Below are positions 21,980 through 29,625 of a stretch of 64,000 bases of DNA, in pieces; position 1 is the first letter of the stretch, and each line of letters opens with the position of its first letter. A program made the position numbers and the translations under genes. Origin of the DNA: Candidatus Andeanibacterium colombiense. Lineage in GTDB: Bacteria > Pseudomonadota > Alphaproteobacteria > Sphingomonadales > Sphingomonadaceae. The notes beneath the pieces were generated by a model, which was not told the origin of the DNA, ran no database searches, and saw nothing but the letters and a program-made list of their open reading frames with translations. Where the stretch lies: contig CP119316.1 of assembly GCA_029202985.1 (NCBI GenBank), forward strand, positions 1,736,001 to 1,800,000, given 5' to 3'.

Positions 21980-24796
21980 ATGAGGAATACCCGGTTGGGG
22001 AAAGTCTTCCTTGCGCGCGTGCTCACGGGAACCGCGATCGCGACAGGGACGAGCCTGGCGCTGGCCGCGCCCGCATTCGCACAGGGGGGCGAGGTTTCGC
22101 TGAACGTAAAGGCGGGGCCGCTTTCCACCGCGCTCAACGATTTCGCCAGCCAGACCGGATACCAGCTGCTTTATCCGAGCGACCTCGTCGCCGGAAAGAC
22201 CAGCGGCGGCGCGAGCGGCGCGCAGAGCGTGAGCGACGGGCTCCGCCGGGTGCTGGCGGGAACCGGGCTGGGGTTCACGCTGCTGGACGGGAAGACGATC
22301 CAGATTTCGGCGCCGAACACGGGTGACGGCGAAGTGGTGACCGGCGCGGTGAATGTCGAAGGCGTGCAGGGTTCACCCTGGTTCGGCGGCGCCGGACAGG
22401 CGGCAGGGGTAAACGGGGTGAACGGCTCGCGCGACATCACGGCCACCGAGGGGACCGGGAGCTTTACCAGCGGAGCGCTGACGATCGGGAGCAAGGTGCC
22501 TCAAGCGCTCAAGGATCTGCCGCAGACGATTTCGGTGCTGACCGACGAGCGGCTGAAGCAGCAGAACGTCACCGATTTCACCACTGCCATGCGGCAGCTT
22601 CCGGGGGTCACCCTGGTCCAGGGCGCCACCGGCCTCGAAAATACATTCTACTCGCGCGGCTACGCGGTGACGAGCATCCAGGTCGATGGCGGAGCCCCGC
22701 TCAGCACCTTGCACGGCTTCTATCCGCAGATCGACATGGCGCAGTACGATCACGTCGAGATGCTGCGCGGCGCGACCGGCACGTTCAGCGGTTACGGCAC
22801 GCCTTCGGGTTCGGTGAACCTTGTGCGTAAGAAACCGCTGGACCATTCGCAGTTCTCGATCGAGGCCCAGGCCGGCAGCTGGCAGAACTATCGCATCGTT
22901 GCGGACGCCACCTCCCCCCTCGCGCTCGACGGCAAGCTGCGCGGCCGGCTGGTGATGACCTATCAGGACAATCACTATTTCTACGACACCGCCAAGAACA
23001 ACAAGACGCTGATCTACGGCGTCACCGAACTGGACGCCACGCCGACCACACTCGTCACCGCCGGGATCAGCTATACGCGGCAGAACGCCGTGCCGTGGTA
23101 CGGCGGGATGCCACGCTACCAGAACGGTGATGATCTCGAGCTGCCGCGCAACACCTCGTTCGTATTCCCGTGGAACCGCTGGGATTTCGATACGACCGAG
23201 CTGTTCGGCGGCATCCGCCAGAAGATCGGCAGCGAATGGACGGCCAATCTGGACGTCACGCGCAACCGCCAGACCAGCTTCCAGGAGCTTGGCACCAGCA
23301 ACGGTACGGTCAATCCGCTAAGCGGCGCCGGGCCCACTCTGAGCGGGGTGTACAATAACTATTCGAGCACCCAGCTTTCCACCGAAGCCACGCTGACGGG
23401 GGCGTTCACGGTGTTCGGCCAGCACCAGGAAGTGACCTTCGGGGTCAACCGCGTCGATACCGATGGCGGCGGCCAGATCCTGTATCGACCGCTGATCACC
23501 GGCACTTTAACCCAGCCCTATGTCCCCTATCCCGGCGGACCGGCCTATTATAGCGGGTCACCCAACGGCAGCGCGCCGGCCATCAATGTATTCGACTTCG
23601 ATCCCAACAATCCTCTTTACACCGAGCCGCGCGCTCCGCTGGCGTCCGGCCGCCGTTTATCATCGGGGACGGTCCAGTCGGTCGCCTATATGAACCTGCG
23701 CCTCACCGCCTTCGATCGGTTGCACCTGACGACCGGCCTGCGCTGGTCTCGTTATGCGTACAAACAATCTACCGTGAGTTTGTGCTACAGTATCCCGACC
23801 AGCGGCACTCCCAGCGATTTTAATTGCGTCGGGCGCCAAATCGGCGACGAATATTCGCCCAACCAGTCGAATTTCAACGACACGGACATCAGCTGGCCGC
23901 CATCGGGCAGCCTGTCCTACGACATCACCAACCAGCTGACCGGTTATGTCGGTTATACCGACATCTACGAAAGCCAGCCGGATACGCTGGACGGCGATCT
24001 GAACCCGGTCCATCCAGTCACCGGATCGAACATCGAGGCTGGGCTCAAATGGGCGGCGCGAGGCGGCCGGCTGAATATTTCCATCGCCGCCTACAGGATC
24101 CGGGAGAAGGGCTTCGCCCAGTTCGACCAAAGCCGGGTAGTGGTGGACGAGATAACAGGCGAAACCTTCGTGCTCGCCAACAAGGGTAACCGCATCCTCG
24201 GCGGGACGGTCGATGCCAACCACGCGTGCTGCTTCTACAGCGATCCCAACCAGACCAACAAAAGCGACGGGATAGATTTCGACGCGACGGGCGAAATCCG
24301 TCCCGGCTGGCAGTTCTCGGCCAGCTACAGCTACAACCGCAACAAATACGATGGCAGCACCACCGGCGCGAACGAGGGCCTGCCACTGGTCACCATCGCG
24401 CCTCGCCATATCTACAAGCTGTGGACCAGCTTCGATTTCGAAGCAGCCGGAGCGGCGGGCTGGCTGTCCGGCCTCACCCTTTCGGGTGGCCTGAATGGGC
24501 AATCGGCGGGCTATCGTTCGGGAACGACCTGCATAAACCTCAATCCTCCGAACTCGATGGGCATCAGCACCTGCAAGTCGTCGGGCAAGCCCGACACGGT
24601 GCCGTTCCAATATTGGGTCTATGCCTATGCGATCGTGTCCGGGCGGATCGACTATCGTTTTTCGGACAAATGGTCGCTCGCGGTCAATCTGGATAACATC
24701 CTCGACAAGACCTACTACACCAATGACGGCATCTCCGGCGGCAACTGGTACGGCGCCCCGCGCAGCTTCACCGCCACGCTCCGCGCGAAGTGGTGA
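21980..24796 (+). CDS. TonB-dependent siderophore-type receptor with STN domain, module A
   Basis: A 938-residue outer-membrane transducer. After a signal peptide (cleavage near APAFA-QG) comes an STN domain (VSLNVKAGPLSTALNDFASQ...), a TonB-box-like GEVVTG, the shared block GSPWFGGAGQAAGVNGVNGS-RDITATEG, a plug (VPQALKDLPQTISVLTDERL) and a 22-strand-type barrel ending SFTATLRAKW. Conserved Cys pairs occur (NHACCFYSD, and two spaced pairs), but the loop GSPNG lacks a fourth pair. The ATG at 21980 has AAAGGGA eight bases before it. Expected role: uptake of an iron chelate or similar ligand and signalling to FecR A. A terminator follows. Confidence 0.93.
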   Translation: MRNTRLGKVFLARVLTGTAIATGTSLALAAPAFAQGGEVSLNVKAGPLSTALNDFASQTGYQLLYPSDLVAGKTSGGASGAQSVSDGLRRVLAGTGLGFTLLDGKTIQISAPNTGDGEVVTGAVNVEGVQGSPWFGGAGQAAGVNGVNGSRDITATEGTGSFTSGALTIGSKVPQALKDLPQTISVLTDERLKQQNVTDFTTAMRQLPGVTLVQGATGLENTFYSRGYAVTSIQVDGGAPLSTLHGFYPQIDMAQYDHVEMLRGATGTFSGYGTPSGSVNLVRKKPLDHSQFSIEAQAGSWQNYRIVADATSPLALDGKLRGRLVMTYQDNHYFYDTAKNNKTLIYGVTELDATPTTLVTAGISYTRQNAVPWYGGMPRYQNGDDLELPRNTSFVFPWNRWDFDTTELFGGIRQKIGSEWTANLDVTRNRQTSFQELGTSNGTVNPLSGAGPTLSGVYNNYSSTQLSTEATLTGAFTVFGQHQEVTFGVNRVDTDGGGQILYRPLITGTLTQPYVPYPGGPAYYSGSPNGSAPAINVFDFDPNNPLYTEPRAPLASGRRLSSGTVQSVAYMNLRLTAFDRLHLTTGLRWSRYAYKQSTVSLCYSIPTSGTPSDFNCVGRQIGDEYSPNQSNFNDTDISWPPSGSLSYDITNQLTGYVGYTDIYESQPDTLDGDLNPVHPVTGSNIEAGLKWAARGGRLNISIAAYRIREKGFAQFDQSRVVVDEITGETFVLANKGNRILGGTVDANHACCFYSDPNQTNKSDGIDFDATGEIRPGWQFSASYSYNRNKYDGSTTGANEGLPLVTIAPRHIYKLWTSFDFEAAGAAGWLSGLTLSGGLNGQSAGYRSGTTCINLNPPNSMGISTCKSSGKPDTVPFQYWVYAYAIVSGRIDYRFSDKWSLAVNLDNILDKTYYTNDGISGGNWYGAPRSFTATLRAKW

Positions 24797-24818
24797 TCGC
24801 TCCCGCAGCTGAACAACG

Positions 24819-24846
24819 AAAAGGCGGCCTTCGGGCCGCCTTTTTT
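24819..24846 (+). terminator. Rho-independent terminator after receptor A
   Basis: Stem GGCGGCC/GGCCGCC with loop TTCG, flanked by AAAA and a T6 run, 23 bp after the stop codon. Confidence 0.9.
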
Positions 24847-24879
24847 GTCTCACCCTTCGCATCCATTCCATAACACTCC

Positions 24880-24911
24880 GCTTACAACAACCATCGCCGC
24901 CGCTCGTTGTC
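24880..24911 (+). promoter_or_regulatory. ECF-like promoter of sigma gene B (shared type)
   Basis: GCTTACAA-N17-CGTTGTC, 26 bp before the sigma B start; same spacing and elements as before sigma A, C and E. Confidence 0.55.
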
Positions 24912-24936
24912 CCAAACAGAGCAGCGAAGGTGCGCG

Positions 24937-25479
24937 ATGGCGGACGGGAATGCACGGATCGGGGAATTGGCGGTCTCGTCCGAATTGCTGCTGAGCAGCT
25001 TCCGCGACCATCGCCCCGCGCTGTTGCGCTTCCTCACCGGCCGGCTCGGCTGCCGCAGCACCGCCGAGGATCTGGCGCAGGAGGCGTTCCTGCGGTTTTT
25101 CGGCACCGGCGGGACGATCCGCAATCCGCGCGCGCTGCTGTTCGAGATTGCCGGCAACCTCGCGCTCGACCATCGCCGCGTGCAGAGCCGCCGGGCCGAG
25201 ATCCTGCGCGAGGCGCATCACATATTGTGGCACGAGGCGGACGAGATCACGCCCGAACGCGACGCCGGCGCGCGGCAGGAGATCGCGGTGCTGGCCGCGG
25301 CGGCCGAAACACTTGCGCCGGTCGCCCGGCGGGTCTTCTATCTGACCTATTATGAAGGGCTCAACCAGCAGGAGGTCGGCCGGGCGCTCGGCGTCTCGCG
25401 CACCACGGTCAGGAAGCACCTCCGGCGCGTGCTCGCCTGCCTGGCCGAAGCTGCCGCCGGCCTTTCTCCCGGGGAATGA
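24937..25479 (+). CDS. FecI-type ECF sigma factor, module B
   Basis: A 180-residue ECF sigma. Region 2 is LLRFLTGRLGCRSTAEDLAQEAFLRFF with IRNPRALLFEIAGNLALDHRR; region 4 is APVARRVFYLTYYEGLNQQEVGRALGVSRTTVRKHL. Start at 24937 (MADGNARIG) has AAGG seven bases upstream and is preferred to an in-frame ATG at 24907 that would overlap the promoter. Close relative of sigma A by sequence of region 2. Probably drives fecR B and receptor B from the paired promoters at 25485 and 26464. Confidence 0.92.
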   Translation: MADGNARIGELAVSSELLLSSFRDHRPALLRFLTGRLGCRSTAEDLAQEAFLRFFGTGGTIRNPRALLFEIAGNLALDHRRVQSRRAEILREAHHILWHEADEITPERDAGARQEIAVLAAAAETLAPVARRVFYLTYYEGLNQQEVGRALGVSRTTVRKHLRRVLACLAEAAAGLSPGE

Positions 25480-25484
25480 GCGGA

Positions 25485-25513
25485 GGGTTCGCATTTCGCG
25501 CTCCTCACTCGTC
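25485..25513 (+). promoter_or_regulatory. module-B ECF-like promoter before fecR B
   Basis: GGGTT-N20-CGTC, 8 bp before the fecR B ATG; the same 29-bp layout is repeated before receptor B. Confidence 0.55.
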
Positions 25514-25521
25514 ACCACCGC

Positions 25522-26460
25522 ATGAGCAGCGATCCTTCCTCCCCTGAACGGCGCGCCGCGCGCGAATGGGTGCTGCGGCTGGCCGCCAGCGAGATCGACG
25601 ATGCGGCACTCGCCGAACTCGCCGGCTGGCGCCGCGCGCCGACCAACAATGCCGCCTTCGAAAAGGAGCGCCGGCTCTATCGCGCGCTCGGTCCGCTCGA
25701 GGAAACCTTCGCCGCGCAGCCGACGACAGCGGCCCGCCGCACGCGCCGGCGCGCCGCGCTGGTGTCGGCCACAGGCGCGCTGGCCGCCGCGGCGATCGCG
25801 TGGCTCGCGCTCGATCCGTTCACGCTGATGGCGGCGGACCGGGTAACCGGCTCGGGCGAGATCGCGGCAATGGCGCTGCCCGACGGATCGCGCGCGCTGC
25901 TCGACAGCGAGAGCGCACTCGCGGTCGAGTATCGCGGCGGCGAGCGCCGGGTTCGCATCCTGCGCGGCGAGGCGTGGTTCGACGTCAAGCATGATCCCGC
26001 CCACCCCTTCACGGTGGAGGCGAACGGCGCCACCGCCCGCGCGCTCGGCACCGCCTATGGAGTCGAGCGCGGGGAAGACGGCGGGGTTTCGCTCGCGGTG
26101 ACCCGCGGGCTGGTGGGCTTCACCGCCAGCGAAGGGGGCACGATGCTGCGCGTGCCGGCGGGCGCGACCGCGCGGATCGACACCGGCACCTTCGAACCGC
26201 GCCTCCGCACCGCGAAGCCGGGTGACGCGCTCGCGTGGCGCAGCGGCCGGATCGTGATCGAGAACCGTTCGCTCGGCGAAGTCGCGGCGGAACTGAGCCG
26301 CTATCGCCGCGGCACGATCGTGGTGCTCGGCGCCGCCGCTTCGCGCCGGGTCAGCGGCGTGCTGAAGGTCGACGAGATCGACCGAGGCCTCGCAGGCCTC
26401 GCCGCCGCACAGGGCCTCAGCGTGACCCACCTCACCCCGTGGCTGGTGGTGCTGCGCTAG
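25522..26460 (+). CDS. FecR-type regulator, module B
   Basis: A 312-residue sensor. Cytoplasmic N-terminus (RRAAREWVLRLAASEIDDAA), one membrane span at about residues 79-97 (VSATGALAAAAIAWLAL), periplasmic FecR domain (AAMALPDGSRALLDSESALA, ILRGEAWFDVKHDPAHPFTV) and C-terminal half ending THLTPWLVVLR. It links receptor B to sigma B. It begins 42 bp after sigma B with its own promoter copy. Confidence 0.92.
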   Translation: MSSDPSSPERRAAREWVLRLAASEIDDAALAELAGWRRAPTNNAAFEKERRLYRALGPLEETFAAQPTTAARRTRRRAALVSATGALAAAAIAWLALDPFTLMAADRVTGSGEIAAMALPDGSRALLDSESALAVEYRGGERRVRILRGEAWFDVKHDPAHPFTVEANGATARALGTAYGVERGEDGGVSLAVTRGLVGFTASEGGTMLRVPAGATARIDTGTFEPRLRTAKPGDALAWRSGRIVIENRSLGEVAAELSRYRRGTIVVLGAAASRRVSGVLKVDEIDRGLAGLAAAQGLSVTHLTPWLVVLR

Positions 26461-26463
26461 CCG

Positions 26464-26492
26464 GGGTTTCCACTTTTCCTCCGTCACTCGTC
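26464..26492 (+). promoter_or_regulatory. module-B ECF-like promoter before receptor B
   Basis: GGGTT-N20-CGTC, second copy of the module-B element, 54 bp before the receptor start. Confidence 0.55.
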
Positions 26493-26546
26493 TTGCCCCC
26501 ATACGAGCGGCGCGGTGCCGCCGGAATTCAGGTACAAGGGGGTAAA

Positions 26547-29381
26547 ATGAGCGGATTTTTCGAACTGGCGCGGTGGCGGCGCGCAGCGCTGAGCGGGACC
26601 GCGGTGCTCGCGCTGGCGCACGGGCTGGGGCTCGGCGCCACAGCGGCCGAAGCGCAGACCGCGGCGGCCGGCGCTGCGAAGGATGGGCAGATCGCCTTCG
26701 CGATTCCCGCGGGCTCGGTCGGCGACGCGCTGCGCGCCTATGCCGATACGACGGGCCTGCAACTGATCTACAACGCCGCGCTCGACACCGCCGGCAGGAG
26801 CCCGGGCGTGGAAGACAGCCTGGGCGCACGGGACGCGCTCACCCGGCTGCTCGCGGGCACCGGCCTTTCGTTCCGCTTCGTCAACGGCAACACCGTGACG
26901 ATCGAGGGCGCGGGCGGCGACGGCGAGGTCGTGACCGGCGCGGTGCAGGTGGAAGGCGTGCAGGGTTCGCCCTGGTTCGGCGGTGGCGGCCGCGATGCAG
27001 GGGTCAACGGGATGAATGGGTCGCGGGATATTACCGCAACCGAGGGGACCGGGAGTTTCACCAGCGGAGCGCTGACGATCGGCAGCAAGGTGCCGCAGGC
27101 GCTGAAGGATGTGCCGCAGTCGATCTCGGTGCTGACGAGTGAAAGGTTGGAGCAGCAGAACGTCACGGATTTTGCCGATGCGATGCGTCAGTTGCCGGGG
27201 GTAACCTTGGTTCAAGGCACCTCAAGCATTGAAAACATCTTCTATTCCCGCGGCTATGAGATCAAGAGCATCCAGGTCGATGGGGGCGCCCCGCTCGCCA
27301 CCGCCCTGGCCAGCGGGGCAGCTTTCGGTTTCTATCCCCAGATCGACATGTCGATCTATGACCACGTAGAATTGCTGCGCGGTGCACAAGGCCAGTTCGG
27401 CAGCTATGGTGATCCAGGTGGGACGGTGAACCTGGTGCGGAAGAAGCCGCTCGATCACGCGCAATTTGCCGTAGAAGCTCAGGCTGGCAGCTGGCAGAAC
27501 TATCGCCTGGTTGCCGACGCAACCTCGCCGCTCGCACTTGACGGAAAATTGCGCGGCCGATTGGTGATGACCTATCAGGACAATCGCTATTTTTACCAGA
27601 CGGCCAAAGACAACAAAACGCTGATCTATGGCATTGCCGAGCTTGATCTTACGCCTACCACACTGATTACGGCCGGGATCAACTACACCCGTCAAAACAG
27701 CCTGCCGTGGTTCGGTGGCCTGCCCCGCTATTTGACCGGCGGCGATCTCGAGCTACCCCGCTCTACCTCACTCGCGCTTCCTTGGAACCGTTGGGAGTTC
27801 GACACTACCGAGCTGTTCGGCAGTATCGAACAGAAGTTCGGTCAGGACTGGACGCTCAAGCTCAATCTCACGGACAACCGCCAGTCCAGCACCCGAAAGA
27901 TCGGGTACAGCAGCGGCGCGGTCGATCCCGCCACGCATACCGGCCCGTATCTCTCGGGCACGTATAACAATTATGCGAGCAAGCAATTCTCGGCGGAAGC
28001 GACGCTCATCGGCGCGATCGAACTGTTCGGCCAGAGACAGGAAGTGACGATCGGCGTCAACCGGGTGAAATCCGACGGCGACGGGCTAACCAATTACAGC
28101 CAGCTCATCTCAGCGACGGCTGCCTCTCCCTATCAACCTTACCCCGGCGGGCCAGTATACTGCACCAGCGGCGGCGCCTGCCCGGTCGGAAGCATTCATT
28201 CCTCCCCCCCGGTTGACGTCTTCGCGTTCGATCCACGGAATCCGCTCTACACCGAACCCCGCAACCCGTTGATCTATTATCGCTTCCCAAAACTGGGGCA
28301 AACCCAGACAGGCGCCTACATCAACTTGCGACTGACCGCGTTCGGTCGGCTGCATCTCACCACCGGACTGCATTGGAGCAGATACGAATACGAGAACGAA
28401 TACGAGTACCTCTGCACTGCCACGACCGGCAGCTGCGCCGGCAAGCAGATTGGCGACGTCTACTATTCCTCACCCTACATACGTTATGGCGCCAACGATT
28501 TCAGCTGGCCACCGCCGATAAACCTTTCCTTCGATGTAACGAAATCGCTCACGGTCTATGCGGGCTATACGGACATTTATCAAAGCCAAGGCAGCCTGCT
28601 GGGCCACGATCATAGCCCGATGCCACCGGTCACCGGATCGAACTGGGAGGGCGGGCTCAAATGGGCCGCGGCCAACGGCAAGCTCAATCTGTCGCTCGCA
28701 GGCTACCAGATCAGGCAAAAAGGCTTTGCCACGCTCGATCCGCCGGACGGCTCGGAATACGAGGATCTCGGCAATGGCATCGAATGTTGTTTTGTAGCCG
28801 ACAAGGAAGCGACGCAGGTCAGCAAGGGGATAGATTTCGAAGCCACTGGCGAGATCGTGCGGGGCTGGCAGGTCTCGGCCAGCTACACCTACAACGAAAA
28901 CAGATACGAGGGGATCTCTTACGCCACCCAGGAAGGAACCCCGCTCGTCTCGATTCAGCCGAAGCATCTCTACAAACTTTGGATGAGCTACGATTTCGGA
29001 GCGGCAGGGCGTGAAGGCCTGTTCTCCGGCCTGACTCTGTCTGGCGGGGTCAACGGCCAGTCGTCGGCCTTTTACGCCGGCACGGTCTGCAAGACGGACT
29101 TTATCGTCACCAGCTCGACGTCGGGCATTCAGAGTTGTCCGGGCAAAATCATCGATGACGTATATGTGCCCGGGTCTGTCGATTACGCGTTCACCGTGCC
29201 CGGCCATGCGGTGGTTTCCGCGCGGATCGATTATCGGTTTTCCGGCACCTGGTCGGCGGCCCTCAATCTCGATAACATTTTCGACAAGGTCTATTATCAA
29301 ACGGTCGGAAGCTCGCCGAGCGGCGGCAACTGGTACGGCACCCCGCGCAGCTTCACCGCGACGCTCCGCGCCAAGTGGTGA
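26547..29381 (+). CDS. TonB-dependent siderophore-type receptor with STN domain, module B
   Basis: A 944-residue receptor. Signal peptide to about AEAQT, STN domain (IAFAIPAGSVGDALRAYADT), GEVVTG, then the shared block with local changes (GSPWFGGGGRDAGVNGMNGS). The plug contains VPQALKDVPQSISVLTSERL, the barrel ends SFTATLRAKW. It has the Cys-Cys motif (GIECCFVAD), two spaced pairs and a fourth pair (YCTSGGACPVGS). The ATG at 26547 follows AGGGGG, as in the paralogues. Expected to import a ligand and signal through FecR B; ligand unknown. Confidence 0.93.
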   Translation: MSGFFELARWRRAALSGTAVLALAHGLGLGATAAEAQTAAAGAAKDGQIAFAIPAGSVGDALRAYADTTGLQLIYNAALDTAGRSPGVEDSLGARDALTRLLAGTGLSFRFVNGNTVTIEGAGGDGEVVTGAVQVEGVQGSPWFGGGGRDAGVNGMNGSRDITATEGTGSFTSGALTIGSKVPQALKDVPQSISVLTSERLEQQNVTDFADAMRQLPGVTLVQGTSSIENIFYSRGYEIKSIQVDGGAPLATALASGAAFGFYPQIDMSIYDHVELLRGAQGQFGSYGDPGGTVNLVRKKPLDHAQFAVEAQAGSWQNYRLVADATSPLALDGKLRGRLVMTYQDNRYFYQTAKDNKTLIYGIAELDLTPTTLITAGINYTRQNSLPWFGGLPRYLTGGDLELPRSTSLALPWNRWEFDTTELFGSIEQKFGQDWTLKLNLTDNRQSSTRKIGYSSGAVDPATHTGPYLSGTYNNYASKQFSAEATLIGAIELFGQRQEVTIGVNRVKSDGDGLTNYSQLISATAASPYQPYPGGPVYCTSGGACPVGSIHSSPPVDVFAFDPRNPLYTEPRNPLIYYRFPKLGQTQTGAYINLRLTAFGRLHLTTGLHWSRYEYENEYEYLCTATTGSCAGKQIGDVYYSSPYIRYGANDFSWPPPINLSFDVTKSLTVYAGYTDIYQSQGSLLGHDHSPMPPVTGSNWEGGLKWAAANGKLNLSLAGYQIRQKGFATLDPPDGSEYEDLGNGIECCFVADKEATQVSKGIDFEATGEIVRGWQVSASYTYNENRYEGISYATQEGTPLVSIQPKHLYKLWMSYDFGAAGREGLFSGLTLSGGVNGQSSAFYAGTVCKTDFIVTSSTSGIQSCPGKIIDDVYVPGSVDYAFTVPGHAVVSARIDYRFSGTWSAALNLDNIFDKVYYQTVGSSPSGGNWYGTPRSFTATLRAKW

Positions 29382-29400
29382 TCTGCCTCCGCATCGGAAC

Positions 29401-29430
29401 AGAAAGGCGGCCTGCGGGCCGCCTTTCTTT
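29401..29430 (+). terminator. Rho-independent terminator after receptor B
   Basis: AGAAAGGCGGCC and GGCCGCCTTTCT form a 12-bp stem around TGCG, 19 bp after the stop, followed by a T-rich tail. Confidence 0.9.
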
Positions 29431-29440
29431 GTCTCGCCCA

Positions 29441-29501
29441 AAAACCATTTTCCTACATCGCCTTCACCCGCCATGCTCCGCGCGGCTCTTTCCAATCGTC
29501 G
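29441..29501 (-). repeat. three-copy intergenic repeat, copy 1 (with micro-ORF)
   Basis: On the minus strand: CGACGATTGGAAAGAGCC, GGAGCATGGC, TGTAGGAAA and GGTTTTT in that order. Copies 2 (40946-41008) and 3 (60839-60942) share these words. A 20-residue frame from 29515 to 29453 (MLRKLDDWKEPRGAWRVKAM) ends within it. It lies downstream of receptor H on the same strand. Whether it is translated is unknown. Confidence 0.55.
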
Positions 29502-29625
29502 AGTTTCCGCAGCATCGCGAACTTCAGTCGCGACTTACCCTTACATGCTTGAAAAAGCGTAATTTCTAGAATTTGCGATGCAGGATAAGGGTGAATTTCG
29601 AGAAGTTGCGCACTCCCGCATAGCC

